NCBI GenBank assembly: GCA_034401795.1
Contig: CM067359.1
Location: forward strand, 148,015,206-148,079,205
Reading direction: 5' to 3'
Origin: Chaetoderma sp. LZ-2023a
Lineage: Eukaryota; Mollusca; Caudofoveata; Chaetodermatida; Chaetodermatidae
DNA length: 64,000 nucleotides
Shown here: positions 11,562 to 23,229 of the stretch, one piece after another
Numbering within the stretch: the first letter of the stretch is position 1
Layout: every line of letters starts with the position of its first letter
The notes under the pieces: generated by a model
Databases searched by the model: none
Told to the model about the DNA's origin: nothing
Seen by the model: only the letters and a program-made list of their open reading frames with translations
Position numbers and translations under genes: made by a program

Positions 11562-11627
11562 AGCAGCCTGTGTCTTGACAGCAAGAATGGCAAAACAGAC
11601 GAATACGAGAACTATAGATGCCTTCAT
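11562..11627 (-). CDS. Candidate first exon of a secreted peptide gene
   Basis: A 22-codon minus-strand segment begins at an ATG in good context (A at -3). It reads MKASIVLV at the start and ends VKTQAA: one basic residue, a hydrophobic core of about 14 residues (IVLVFVCFAILAV) and an A-x-A-like cleavage site, a textbook signal peptide. Directly after codon 22 (phase 0) lies the splice donor GTGAGTAC. About 85 bp upstream is a TATA-like box (11711-11719). Such architecture is common for short secreted peptides such as toxins, antimicrobials and neuropeptides. The mature peptide is not identified. One possible acceptor (CTCTCCAAAG) would open a 20-codon exon at 11263-11201, but this is speculative. 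No homology was recognised. Confidence 0.5.
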
Positions 11628-11710
11628 TCTGATATTATATGACGACTACGTTCAAGGAGATAGACAATAAATGATACTGAATCTGAACAAAACCGGATTA
11701 CGCTACTACC

Positions 11711-11719
11711 TTATATTTA
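11711..11719 (-). promoter_or_regulatory. TATA-like box for the 11.6-kb exon
   Basis: The minus strand reads AAATATAAG, about 85 bp upstream of the ATG at 11627. This predicts transcription starting near 11685 and a 5' UTR of about 60 nt. Position and orientation fit, but no initiator was verified. Confidence 0.35.
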
Positions 11720-11759
11720 ACCTAACTTTGTCCGTTTTTTATTATTAAGTTGAACAACT

Positions 11760-12520
11760 AAAGACAAAAATTGCTTCTTGCAGCAAAGATATTCTACAAT
11801 TAAAATCTATTTAAGTAGATAGATGAACAAATAATAAATAGTTATCTCAGTCAGTCGCTGCGATTGGTGGTCGGCTACGGTACACGGCAGCTTTTATAAT
11901 GCCCGCCGGTGATATCGGCTGTTGCCCGGTTGTCTCGTGGTGACTGGCCGTTCAAGAATCCATTCATTGGCGCAGATATTGTCACTGTCGTCTGCGAGTG
12001 GACGAATCGAAGATCAGCAAAGTTCCATCGTTGTCACACCACCATGTAAATTATCACTGTTGCATTGCACAGGTTTCGCTCTCAGTGTAGCGGGCAGCAT
12101 TTGATATTGACGCGGCAAGTAGACTTTTGGTAATTATTCCGGGTCGTATTTGACTGAAAGGCGTATATCCTCAGGGGAGCAACGACATTTAATCAAAGTT
12201 TCAGCATAATAGCGTGTTTTTCAATTGCGTTTATGAATGTCACGAGTGCGTGTAATAAAGCCGCGTTGCAATGGTTAATATAGACGCGTGTCTACTGTTC
12301 GCCCTAGATTGTCATTAGTTCAAGTAGTGTAAATAACGTCTCCGATGGTTTTTTTGCATTTGCTGACTGGAAAACCATCAGCACGTCTGTTATCATCCAG
12401 CCGTCGGATGCAAGCAAATGGGGACAGGTAGTTGCATCGATCCACCTTGATTGATTTCCAAAATGGCAGATATGCAGCCGTCCGATCTGTCACCCAATAG
12501 AGGTATCCAGTCGTTCGGTC
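11760..12520. other. Non-coding DNA
   Basis: A 60-codon plus-strand frame (11922-12104) has no recognisable features. No repeat was identified. Confidence 0.45.
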
Positions 12521-12521
12521 A

Positions 12522-12852
12522 ATGATATGATGTCATAAACAACTACGTCACATGTAGGCTGCCGACATACCCAATTATGCCATCAATGCCTGGATTTAGT
12601 CAGTTCTAAATGCTTAATAGTCCGTCAAGTTGTACGGATTGTATATCTTTGCTATTTAATAAATATTCTGTTGAATATTTTGAAACTAATTTGACTGCGC
12701 GTTGTTGCTGGCATGGGCAGCAACAGTACCCAGTCAGATTAGTTTCAAAATAGTCAACAGCTTACCTGTATAGTCGTCTGGAAATTGAGATACAGTGAGC
12801 GCAGGGGTGGAGCTTAGGTAGAGATGGGTAGGGCATAGCTAATACTGTAATT
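12522..12852 (+). mobile_element. MITE-1 copy C
   Basis: Full middle and right arm: TAGTCAGTTCTAAATGCTTA, TTTGCTATTTAATAAATATT, a central hairpin around CTGGCATGGGCAGCAAC, CAGCTTACCTGTATAG and GGGCATAGCTAA. The left arm has ATGATGTCAT in place of the CRE-like site. Confidence 0.8.
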
Positions 12853-12954
12853 CTTCATTATCTGACGTGCTAATCAAATGCCTCACATGTTAGCTGAGTT
12901 AAAAATCAAAATGACATACCTCCGATTTGAATGTTGAAAAGTCCGTTTTAGGTG

Positions 12955-13165
12955 AATTTCCCACTTAATAAATAGTCTGTTGTCTGTTGAATATTTAGAA
13001 CGCAATGTGACTAGGAGTTGGCCCTGCCATAAGCAGAAACGGATCCATGGCAACTTAGTTTCAAAATATTCTATAGCGTACCCGTATAGTTACCGGGAGG
13101 TTTAGTTTCCGCGACTCCCTGTTTCAAATCGATTATAACTTGCGTAACACGTGGCCAGAGCGTTG
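12955..13165 (+). mobile_element. MITE-1 copy D (diverged)
   Basis: CTTAATAAATAGTCTG, GTTGAATATTTAGAAC, the hairpin remnant GCCCTGCCATAAGCAG, TAGTTTCAAAATATTC and GTATAGTTACCGGGA follow the family order. It sits only ~100 bp after copy C in the same orientation. Confidence 0.65.
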
Positions 13166-13289
13166 CTAGAAATAAGATGGTCATTGCTAGAAGCATAGGC
13201 CCCTCTTTTTCACGGCAATTAGAATATTAAGTTGCCTGCTATTCACCCTATTACCCTATACACGCTATAACCTAGATTCCTGGGTGCCA

Positions 13290-13505
13290 AGTATCGAAGT
13301 TGAGTGTTCTGAAAAGAATATGACGAGGAGACGGGGGCTTGGTGTAGAACCCAGTTCCCGCCTGAGCTGTGCACTATTTTGCCGTCGTTGGAAACATGGG
13401 CAATCTCCTTCGCTCTTTGCATCTCTCCGTCCAGGAGTATAAATGGGTACCGGTGTAAAAGCTGAGAAAGTTACCAATAATAGACGGAAGTAAAACCAGC
13501 CTAAG
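13290..13505 (-). repeat. Old dispersed-repeat fragment (SINE-like)
   Basis: The minus strand contains TACCCATTTATACTCCTGGA, then GGAGAGATGC and, further on, a GGGAACTGGGTTCTACACC stretch. From memory, this order matches a repeat common in aquatic animals, where a 'CCATTTATACTCCTGGGTGGAGAG' block precedes a tRNA-like GGGAATCGAACCC stretch. The 82-codon frame across it is not a gene. Confidence 0.35.
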
Positions 13506-13509
13506 CATG

Positions 13510-14590
13510 GCATGAATGGTACCTGGAATCAGGGATTCCATAGACGCCAACCAAACCGATAACATCTAAAAATATTACCAACACCTTTGCAGTCCGTGGC
13601 TGCATTATATTTCACTCACATTATTTTTGGCTTCACGTCTGACATGCAATGAGTAAGACGAACAGGTACTTACAAACAAATAGAATGAATATCGGGCAAT
13701 CATTGACAATCCGTTAGCCCTTGCCGTGAGAAGAGGGAAGTTATCTATTTGATGGTATTCCTAAATAAGCCACCGTGTTGTACAGGTGATCGAGAGCCGA
13801 CACTACCCATAATTCCCTACTCGACGAGTCGAGCGTAACAGTCCGCGGTCACTTCCCCCATGGAATGTCATATATTGAATCGAGTGGCATGAACCGGAAA
13901 TTGAGTGTTATTTGCAGAGTGAATGCCGGGATCGTTGCATTTCGCTTTTCGAAATTGCTGCTAAAGTGGCATTCAGCATTAGTCGAGTATTTCTCCGTGG
14001 TCACGTTTATACGTGAAATGGGTTTGGGTGGGCGAGTATGCGTGGTTGTTGGTATTATGGTTTAAATAAATGGTGATTATTTGGGTGATTGCTGTGGATA
14101 GGTATGTCTACCAACGACCTTTAGTACACACCGCTATCAATATGGGTATACGCGTTAACGTCCTTAATTAGAATTGATTGAATGCAAACACTGTCATGGC
14201 TAATAGTTGAAACATATATGCATCGGCTTATATGGTAAGGAACCTCTGCGCGGAATACATTAACATTCACGGGAAGTCGTTGCTGCGTACGTCCTTCAGT
14301 CAATTTAGCTTCCGAGATAGCCACCAGCGTGTCTGTATGATATCTTTGAAATGAGACATCTGGTATTTACATAATATTTCCATAAGCGAATTTAAAATTA
14401 TCAGACCTATATAAGAAACCACTGCGTCGTCTGCATTTAGTACGTGTTGCGCTTAGTCTCAAGCTGATAATTTCACAGCTGTTTGACGGAAAGTCGGTAT
14501 TCTCCTAAATCTTTAGCTACGATTTGCGAGTGTTGCGATCGATTTATTTACATTGAATCCTGAATTCTCAGAATCCCAATTTCAAGGTAA
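13510..14590. other. Non-coding DNA
   Basis: Short open frames at 13374-13565 (-), 13865-14065 (+) and 14121-14324 (-) show no motifs. A minus-strand ATG followed by a GTGAGT donor near 13616-13645 was noted but has no promoter support. Confidence 0.45.
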
Positions 14591-14594
14591 ACTA

Positions 14595-14780
14595 CACAGG
14601 TTACTTGTTGAATATTTTGAAACCGCGCCCATTTTTAGTTTCAAAATATCCAACAGAATATTAATTAAATAGTAAATCCACCAATGACATACAATTCATA
14701 CACTTGACGCACAGTTCAAGCTTAATGAGAGTATTCTCTCTACACAATGGTTGGCATGTCAACCTATATGTGACGTAGTT
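14595..14780 (-). mobile_element. MITE-1 copy E (internally deleted)
   Basis: Inverted orientation. The hairpin core is reduced to GTTGAATATTTTGAAACCGC / TAGTTTCAAAATATCCAACA, followed by the complement of the TTTACTATTTAAT and GTATGTCATTGG blocks. Confidence 0.7.
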
Positions 14781-14784
14781 GATT

Positions 14785-15320
14785 CTGACCTCATATGTAC
14801 CTAAGAAGGTATGGGTGTAATAAATAAATGAATTGAAGCGAGTAACAGATCGGATATATCCATTACAGTATCAGGCCCAGGCCATTATTTATTGAATCGC
14901 TCAGCAGGTAGATTAGAACATCTTAAAATCAATTTATAAACAAAGTGCGTATTGATGCTTTATACACATATATTACTATTCCGTCGATGATGAATTTTAG
15001 AGACGATAATCCCCAAGTGATGCAATCCCTAAGTGATGCTGCTTCCGTATTAACCCAGGTGCTTTAGCAAATTGTGTACCTCCCACCACTACCCCAACTC
15101 CGACAAGCGGTCAATTTATTCTGATTGGATGAAAGATTTCATAACTATGCGAGGAATGTGTCAGAGGAATGACATTTTAGAACTGTCGTTTATCTAAGCC
15201 ACGAAGCCATTCGGAACTACGTCTACCGCTACAACCGTAAACATTGTGGAACGAAATGATTGGGGTTGGATATGAGGCGCAACGACTATAGATGGAGATA
15301 GAGTTACACAATGACAACTA
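14785..15320. other. Non-coding DNA
   Basis: Nothing recognised. Confidence 0.5.
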
Positions 15321-15322
15321 AT

Positions 15323-15700
15323 GAATCTTTCCGGTGTGTCCAGCCATCATATGCCGGCATCATCAACTACGTGACGTGTGGGATAACGCCATAGTCAACG
15401 GCGTCATGAATCACTTAGATAAGTACGTCACGAACGCATCATTGATGATGGACTATGCGCTGTTGTACGAATTGTATGTTTTTACTATTTAATAAACATG
15501 CTGTTGAATGTTTTGAAACTGATTTGACTTGGCGCTTTTGCCGCCATTGTTTCAAAATAGTAAACCGCGTACCTACATTATAGTTTTCTTGAAATTGATA
15601 GTCGTGGAGTTCAGGGATCGATCGATCCCAACACATGCGAGGTGTGGGTGGAGCTTAGCTGGAGATGGGCGGGGCATAGCTAAAGCTGAACAGGTCCATT
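15323..15700 (+). mobile_element. MITE-1 copy F
   Basis: Long copy from TCTTTCCGGTGTGTCCAGCC to GCTGAACAGGTCCATT. It keeps ACTACGTGACGTGTGGGA, GTACGAATTGTATGTTT, a shortened hairpin, CAGGGATCGATCGATCCC and GGGCGGGGCATAGCTAAA. The overlapping minus-strand frames of 65-67 codons are not genes. Confidence 0.85.
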
Positions 15701-16004
15701 GGAAGATATAATATCTCATTTGGGCTATGATGGTGTTGACCAGGAAATCCATTTTCTGATGCTTTGTATTAAACACAAATCTAAAGAATCTATGCTTTTA
15801 ATTTGACATAATGTGATAGAATACAAGAGATCGCAAACGATATTCGTGACTGTGCCCTGACAATGAAAATATCTAGAGATAATTTCTAGTTGACTGTTGG
15901 TTGAAAAAATCCAGCCTTTCTGTCAAAGCTGAAGTAAAATCACATTTATATGGTCGGTGGTTGGCTTTATTGCCGGGTGTTTTCCTTTATTGTTGCTTGA
16001 TGTC

Positions 16005-16325
16005 TTTACCACGTTTGCGTTGTCGTCTTTGTCTTTGTCGTCACTGTCGTTGCCGTTATCGTCTTTGGTAACATCATATTTGCCATTATCATCGTCATTT
16101 TTGCCACAGACGTCTTTCGCGTCGTAATCCTTGCCTGTGTTGTCATTGTCATTGTCTTTGTCTGCTTTTGTTGTGTTTGTAATCTTTGTCGTCTTTGTTG
16201 TCTTGTCATCATCTTTGTCGTCTTTGCAATCTTAGCCATCTTTGTCGTTTTTGTCATCTTTACAATCTTTGTCGTCTCTGTCATCGTCGTCATCGCAGTC
16301 GTCGTCGTCGTCGTCATAGTTGTAG
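16005..16325. repeat. Cryptically simple TTTGTCGTC-rich tract
   Basis: Imperfect tri- and hexanucleotide array of GTC, TTT and ATC units. The minus strand stays open as a Thr/Lys/Met-rich frame (16006-16365) that is a composition artefact. Confidence 0.85.
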
Positions 16326-16329
16326 CCCT

Positions 16330-17455
16330 CGAGTTGTTTATATGTTCGGTGTACCTTACTGACAACTACATCGTTGTCTCGTTTGCTAAGCATAAGCTAG
16401 AAATCGGTATGGCAAAGGCGCGCGATCAGAAATATTCTATGCTATTACCTATTGTGTCAGGCGTCATAACAATTGCCACTTGGGCGCAAAAGTATTATAC
16501 TGCTTTAAGTGAGGTTGATTTTCAACTAGTTTTCGGTATTCGTATACAAATCGGTATTCGGATATTCATACAATTATATGAATGAATGTTCGAATTATTC
16601 GAATATTTCAGTAAGCAGGTACATATAAACGAAATCTCGTCGGTAAGCGCTTAGACTATGGAATGCTATGCCGGGAGAAAATTGGATTAATACATTGGCA
16701 CCATAGGGCCCAATATGTTCTAGATATATGCCAAGTTCCTAGTCATTTGATTTAAAACTGAAGGAGAAAATGCAGTTTAAATAATTGCTATCATACATTC
16801 CCTGCGTTTTATATGGGAGATACCTTGGATACAAAAAACCCAGATATTTCTTAAACTATATGAGGGATCCACTATGAAATTGAAATCTAATCAAGACATT
16901 ATAGCAATTAGGAGTTTATGACTGTTCTGGTCGATCGGTGTAAGACGATTTTGGGGCCCAATTTAAAAAAGACATTTTTGTCTTCAAGTTCTTCCTGTAA
17001 GGGTGCGCGCATTTGTGAGTTCTGTCTCGGCACCAATATAGGTTATGCGGTATCTTGTAATATGATCATTAAACTTGTATGATTAAGGGGAGTTCTTTTC
17101 TACTAGAGTCGAAACTTCTAGCATAGATGACCGAAATGGTTCTCATGGCTCTAATAAATTACCTTGACCTTTTACCGCTAAGTCAAGCGGTTTCTTTGGG
17201 ACAAAAATACGTGGGCGTAGTCGCAGTTCGGGCATTTTCCTTAAAAGGATGACCTTGGGTAGCATGGGCCACTTCTAATATGTCCACTGAAACGTTCAGG
17301 CAAACATACATTGGTTTCTGACCAAAAAAAAGAAGAACAACGGGTACCTTTGACCTTAAGGATAACCTTGACCGTTTACGATTGGGCAGCAGATATCTTC
17401 AGGAGCCACGGGTAACCTCCAACCGACGTACGCAGTGGTGATCCTATAAAAAAAA
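16330..17455. other. Non-coding DNA with TGACCTTGACC-type motifs
   Basis: Around 17160-17390 several ACCTTGACC/CCTTGACCTT motifs occur in text such as 'TACCTTGACCTTTTACCG', which resembles dispersed non-coding repeats of marine invertebrates. Small palindromes such as TCGAATTATTCGAA occur at about 16560-16610. The open frame at 16334-16585 was not called. Confidence 0.4.
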
Positions 17456-17458
17456 TGT

Positions 17459-17463
17459 ACGAT

Positions 17464-17495
<32 letters not shown>

Positions 17496-17500
17496 ATTAT
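17459..17500. repeat. (TTG)n microsatellite
   Basis: About ten TTG units ending in TTATTATTG. Confidence 0.95.
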
Positions 17501-17650
17501 TGTTGATTTGATCGCGGTTGGCAAATCCACAATGCTAATTCCTATACGTGGCATGGGTATTTCGAAGACCATTGAACCACATTTAAAATTAATACCAAAT
17601 TCAAGTCAATATACGACCTAGAAATGGAGCAAGTTTGACATTGATCGAGT

Positions 17651-17757
17651 CAAACAACATATTGGTGGAAAACCTTCATTTTTCAACCGTAGACTTTTGC
17701 CAAACAACATATTTGTGGAAAATCTGTATTTTTCAACCTTAGGCATCTGGGATTAGC
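17651..17757 (+). repeat. Tandem duplication, ~53-bp unit x2
   Basis: CAAACAACATATTGGTGGAA ... TTTTTCAACCGTAG is followed at once by CAAACAACATATTTGTGGAA ... TTTTTCAACCTTAG. Confidence 0.85.
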
Positions 17758-17839
17758 AAAACCTTTCAAGCTTAAATTTCAAGATCAGTTGGACTAATTA
17801 GAACTAAAGCACGTTAAGAGTTAAAGATGGGCCAAATAG

Positions 17840-17955
17840 AATGATTTATGACGTACTGATTATAGCGTCATCTTATACGCCGATTAGCTGATTTTGACGT
17901 CATATGATGTCAGATGATGGATGAATCCTCTGGAAAGGTGAATTACATGTCTTTG
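17840..17955 (-). mobile_element. MITE-1 copy M (left arm only)
   Basis: Reverse-complement left arm: ATGACGTACTGATTATAGCG, TTGACGTCATATGATG and CCTCTGGAAAGGTG, the complement of the TTTCCA TIR. No hairpin or right arm follows. Confidence 0.55.
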
Positions 17956-18399
17956 GAATTCTGATTCTGTACATTCGGTGTTAAGAGGATTAACGGATAC
18001 CACTAGTTACACACATCATTACGTGTTTTGAGTCTGTCAACTTATTACACTGTCCGATACCCCGGTCCTCCACAAATCCTGAATTCAATTAAGCTACTCA
18101 AAATCGGCCTATATCTGTGAAAATATCAAAGCAATAACGTACTCAGATAAGCGTGACCATATCATCTATTAAATATTTATAGTCAAACACTTAAATCCGC
18201 CATGGGTATGATTTCTTCCGAGGGAAGTCATCCCATGAGATTTGCTGACTATGGTTGGGAGAATATAATATTCCCATATATCAGCGTAAATATTACTCGA
18301 CTCGCCTCCACGCCTTTTCACTATTAACACGTCCCTCTATTACTCTCTTCCCACCACCATCTGCCTCTTCCCACCCATCTCCCTCTCCTTACACACACA

Positions 18400-18402
18400 A
18401 TC

Positions 18403-18446
<44 letters not shown>

Positions 18447-18458
18447 CTCTCTCTCTCT

Positions 18459-18553
<95 letters not shown>

Positions 18554-18559
18554 AATCTA

Positions 18560-18596
<37 letters not shown>

Positions 18597-18600
18597 CCGC
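18400..18600. repeat. (CT)n microsatellite
   Basis: Long CT array with occasional CGCT and ATCT units inside a pyrimidine-rich segment extending to about 18715. The poly-Ser-Leu frame 18255-18749 and its antisense are artefacts. Confidence 0.97.
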
Positions 18601-18992
18601 CCCCAACCCCTACTCCTCCCCCACCCACCGCGCTCTCCATCTCCCATTCCATCGCCCGCTCTGTCCCTCTCTATCTCGCTCATTCGCTCTCCCTCTCTCA
18701 CCCCATCTTCGTGGTTCTCTATTTGGCATCATACAAACGAATAACTTAAGAAAGTATTGGGCATTTTGAACAGCCATGATGCAAATACCAAACTAAAAGC
18801 TACCGCTGACTAGATATCCCGTAGACGTTTATAAATATAATTCTATGTGGAAAATGTATGACATAATTTGATACTTAGGCTACGAAGTATACGGTATTTT
18901 CCAACAGATTGACATTAAGCACTGCAAATACATCTTTCCATCCACCTCATACCTTTAAATGAATTGAAAATCCACTAACCGTGTTCACAGAA

Positions 18993-19340
18993 AATGGACC
19001 GTTCCAAATTTATCCATCCATCATATGACGTCATACTGAACTACATGGTGTGTGGGATGATGGCATAATCATGACGTCCTGACTGATTCAATATAGTCCG
19101 TCTTTAACACTTAATAGCCCGACACGTTGTACGAATTGTATGTCTTTACTATTTAATAAACATTCTGTCGAATATTTTGAAATAAATTATTTTAGTTTCA
19201 AAATATTCAACGCCTCGCATGTAAGGTTTTATGGGAATTTATAGTCAGGGAGTTCAGAGATCGATCGATCCCAACACGGACATGTGTGTGGAGCTTAGAT
19301 TTAGATGGGAAGGGCATAGCTAAAAGTGGAAAGGGTCATT
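18993..19340 (+). mobile_element. MITE-1 copy G
   Basis: Left TIR AATGGACCGTTCCAAATTT and right end AGTGGAAAGGGTCATT are inverted matches. ATATGACGTCATACTGAA lies in the left arm, and the central hairpin has been deleted to GAAATAAATTATTTTAGTTTC. Confidence 0.85.
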
Positions 19341-19790
19341 GCGCATAGCGTTATATACTGGAGTACCACGTGGTATTCACTTAGTAATCTATGAAATCGT
19401 TTACGCGGCAACTTGTTATTTAGGCGCTAATACTACAGACACTGTCTATTATCGTGTTGAATGTATCTATACTCGAACTCATATCTAACCTATACCCTCT
19501 CCATCTGCCGGGGCTAGCTTTTGCACCGAACATCGTGTACATTAAGGCTGGCTTTCCATAGAAGCTCACCCCTCACGCCTCACACCTCGCGGCTCACACC
19601 TCACACTACATGCGCGTTTCCATCAATTTCATTTAAACCAATTTACTACAAAACCAGTAACACATTTTCAGAATTTCATATCTCAGCTATTTATTATCGG
19701 CTGGAAAGACTCTACTCGCCTAGTGTAATTTTCAGCCGAGTACTACATCGTCTCAACCCCGAACGCGACACATCTGGCCAACGTTTCGAT

Positions 19791-20170
19791 ATAGGAATCC
19801 AGTTTTAGCTATGCCCCGTCCATCTTTAACTAAGGTCCGCCCATTCTTCGCTAGCGTTGGTATCGATCGATCCCTGAACTCACTGACTATGAATTTCTAG
19901 AAAACTATACAGGCAAGCTGTTGAATAATTTGAAACTAATTTGACTGTGCGCTGCTTCTGCCTATGGCCTATGGCAGCAACAGCGCCCGCTGAAATTAAT
20001 TTCAAATTATTCAACTGCATGTTTATTAAATAGTAAAGACATACAATTCATGCATCACCGTCTTAGTACGTCATCAATTAATTCATGACCTAATTGATTA
20101 TGACGCCATCATTCACGCCACATAGATGATTATTACGTCATATAATTAACGGATAAACTGGAATCCGCTA
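19791..20170 (-). mobile_element. MITE-1 copy H
   Basis: Inverted copy with both ends visible: GGAATCCAGTTTTAGC on one side and the complement of GGATTCCAGTTTATCC on the other. The hairpin contains a duplicated GCCTATGGCCTATGGC at its tip. Confidence 0.85.
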
Positions 20171-20458
20171 TTCAGATCCTATAATAAAAATTAACACTAT
20201 ATATATGATGCGAAGAAACGGCAATGATAAAAGATCAGTTCATTCGATTCGGTCATTCTACATCCAGTTGGATGACACACGATGCGCTTTAAGAACAGCA
20301 GACTTTCAGCTTAATTTCGGCATCGGGATTGCACAGGTTGGGAGTCGGTCGAATATACTTGAAAACCCGACCTTTTTTCGTACACAAGTGTTCCTTCTTG
20401 ATGCTTGCGACATGCCAAATTATCCGAGCTCTTCTTTCAACGACAGAATCCGAATGCA

Positions 20459-20862
20459 ATGGACCTTTCCACTGTATCCATAAATCATATCACGTCACAA
20501 TCAACTACGTGACGTGTAGAAAGACATCATAATCAATGACGTCATGACTGCCGTAGACAAATACGTCACGAGCGCATGTTTGAAGACGGGACTATGCGTT
20601 GTTGTACGAAGTGTATGTCTTTACTACTTAATAAATATTATGTTGACTATTTTGAAACTAATTTGACTGGGCGCTGTTGGTGCCATAGGCAGCAACAGCA
20701 CCAATTCAAATTAATTATACAATTTTCAACAGCTTACCTGTATAGTTTTCAGGAACTTGATAGTTAGGGCATTCGGCGGATCGATCAATCCCAACACGAC
20801 GAAGTGTGGGTGGAGCTTAGCTTGACGTGGGCGGGGCATAGCTAAAACTAGCAAAGTCCATT
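20459..20862 (+). mobile_element. MITE-1 copy I
   Basis: The clearest full-length copy. It runs from AATGGACCTTTCCACTGT to ACTAGCAAAGTCCATT with an intact hairpin around GGTGCCATAGGCAGC. CAATGACGTCATGACTG lies in the left arm and GGGCGGGGCATAGCTAAAAC in the right. The open frames 20205-20532 and 20576-20767 overlap it and are not genes. Confidence 0.9.
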
Positions 20863-21104
20863 CTTTCTCTTCTCAACACATACTGTTAATGCATCACGTG
20901 TTTAGGCCTACTGTGGTATTTTATGCGACTCACAACTTCGGTCTGGTTGATGCTTATTATTACATTAAACAGTGAAAGAGTCAGAAGCAGTAAGTGTGCA
21001 GAGTATCAGCTTACCGATACACATTGGATTACATGTTTACGTGGTTATGTCATATTAAGTACTATCAAGCGGTGATCAAAAATAATTTTAGGCTACGACA
21101 AAGG

Positions 21105-21167
21105 GTGTGTGGGTGGGTGGGTGGGGTGGTGATGGGGGGTGGGGGTGGGGGGGGGGGGTGGGGGCAT
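21105..21167. repeat. G-rich tract
   Basis: GGGTGGGTGGGTGGGG-type runs ending in a ten-or-more G stretch. It could form G-quadruplexes on the plus strand. Confidence 0.85.
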
Positions 21168-21447
21168 CTCAATGAACGTGCTCCATGTAACATACACAAA
21201 CTGGATGAAATCTCATTATATTATTTCGTTGTAAATAGAGACTACTACAGGATTCTATTATTACCGTGAGCCATTCCACTTCCCGATCAGTTCTTCTATA
21301 ATGCATCACTGCTCTCAAAGACCTGTCAAATGTATTAAATTCTGCGCTGAAAAAACGCTCCCCTCGCTAGGGGCATAATTTATGTATATAATAACGAAAT
21401 GACGGGGTTAGAATCCCTCTCCAGAAAAGGAATGGACTCGCTTTCGC

Positions 21448-21500
21448 GACCACCCCCCCCCATCTCCCCCACTCCAACCACACCCCACCCACCCCGATAC
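21448..21500. repeat. C-rich tract
   Basis: CACCCCCCCCCATCTCCCCC followed by ACCACACCCCACCCACCCC. It is roughly a mirror in composition of the G-rich tract 340 bp upstream. Confidence 0.8.
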
Positions 21501-21504
21501 TTCT

Positions 21505-21965
21505 AGCCCCCATGGCGCATCCAACGAGAGACTATTGTCGGAACACAATTCTACCGATCTAATCGGAAATACAAGGCTTCACACATTTGCATTGCATAAC
21601 ATAAAATTCAACACTTATAATTCCGTAATTAGATTGACAAGGTAAAGCAGGTAATTCCGTCGAATGCAACATGCATTTCGTCATTTTAAGTTTCAATTTT
21701 AAAACCATATGATTCCACTGATTCACCAAGCCACGCGTGGCATCTCCCCCAATATCAGACAGAGCATACGAACATATGATGCCACAGTGGAGCATGTGTA
21801 CCATACCGTTATAATACAAGCACCTTTCGATCATTCAGATGCACTGACTCATAGTCGGTATGTATTTCTTAAGATACGTTTACATCAACCCGTAATCCAG
21901 AACATTAAAGGATATCTCAGCTTATCTTATACTAACCATTCATGTGATAGAATTTGCCACTCATA
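21505..21965. other. Non-coding DNA
   Basis: Overlapping short frames at 21559-21834 (-) and 21709-21966 (+) lack motifs. Nothing recognised. Confidence 0.45.
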
Positions 21966-21969
21966 ATCC

Positions 21970-22357
21970 ATCACCGACATTTTGGCTTTTTATCATGCCG
22001 ACAACGAAAGATATTCAGTCTTTACTACCTTAATGGTGATACGTTTCTACAGCCGATGATGGCTGTCATGATTTGCTTTTCAACCAATCAGAAAAAGTAG
22101 CCTGCCTACCTTGGATTATACGCTCAGTCATCGGGGCGCCATCTATAGTCTAGAAATGTTTTATAAAGACGATCATACCGGTAAGCTGTTGACTATTTTG
22201 AAGCTAATTTGACTGGAAGTTGTTGCTAGGCAGCAACAACTTCCAGTCAAATTAGTTTAAAGATATTCAACAAAATGATTATCAAATAATAAAGAATGTA
22301 ACGCATTGGCACTTACATGACATCACCCACTATCGCTTACGGAGAAAAATGGTGGGG
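21970..22357 (-). mobile_element. MITE-1b copy J (diverged subfamily)
   Basis: Shares the central hairpin (TTTTGAAGCTAATTTGACTGG and complement) and the CAGCTTACCGGTAT junction with MITE-1. Its outer arms match the copy at 63217-63605 instead: GATTGGTTGAAAAGCAAATC, CTGTAGAAACGTA and AGCGATAGTGGGTGATGTCA. Confidence 0.8.
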
Positions 22358-22359
22358 AT

Positions 22360-23228
22360 CACTGTTCAACATTTATGTGATATTACAAAGCAGATATTGA
22401 TATTATATTAACATCCCTTTAAGTTCCGCTAGATGGCGCGCGATGCTAGATTCCGAAATACATTGAAGGACAATTAATTACATCAGACAAAACACGCAGA
22501 ATATGTACAATTGAACTATACAAAGAAAATATCCGAGCACACGAATCAATCATCACGGATATTAGTGTCAACTGCAAATCTCTCAGTAATCAGTGTATTC
22601 AGTTCTCAGCAATGTGTTCCTCCCTGGGGCTATCCAAAATCACCTTCATCTACCGGAGGCGCGGGGTTAACGGGAACAGTAGGTGATGGATACATTTCCT
22701 CACATAGTTACTATACGCTAGGGCCAACACTTCTTCATGTATTGCTTTATCAAGCTCTAAAAGGGCACATAACGAAACACATCTCGTTTAGGCTGAGGTT
22801 GGCTAAGCGTATTCGAAAAATACAAGTAGTTTTCTAAGAGGTTCAAATCTTGGTAAGAAATTAAAGTCTGATCCATTTTCAAAATATACCTTGAAGTCGT
22901 ATCAATATTTCTCTTTGGAAAATGAATGTATTTTTAAAATATTTACTTAATATGCCTTCTCTGACGTCACAAGGGGCCGGTAATGCGGATTGAAGGTCAT
23001 ATATGGAAGACCCAGGGATCGGGATCAAGACGTTAACAATCTTAATTTACCATATTTTTAACGGTGTTGCGCCTTTAGCAAATATCCTAGATTTCTAAAA
23101 ATCGCACGTTGGATACTGAATAATAATTGATTTGGTGACTTAGCTTAACGCCGCGAGAAATGATGATCAATACGAATGTACAGGTCTACAGAATCAGCAA
23201 ATAAGTGTAACCGCACAGAAAGCATATT
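22360..23228. other. Non-coding DNA
   Basis: A 108-codon plus-strand frame (22511-22837) has no recognisable domain, signal peptide or splice context and is left uncalled. Confidence 0.4.
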
Positions 23229-23229
23229 T

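Noticed and set aside
13616-13645. Minus-strand ATG with 8 codons before a GTGAGT donor
   Set aside because: No TATA box, signal peptide or acceptor partner; too short to separate from chance.
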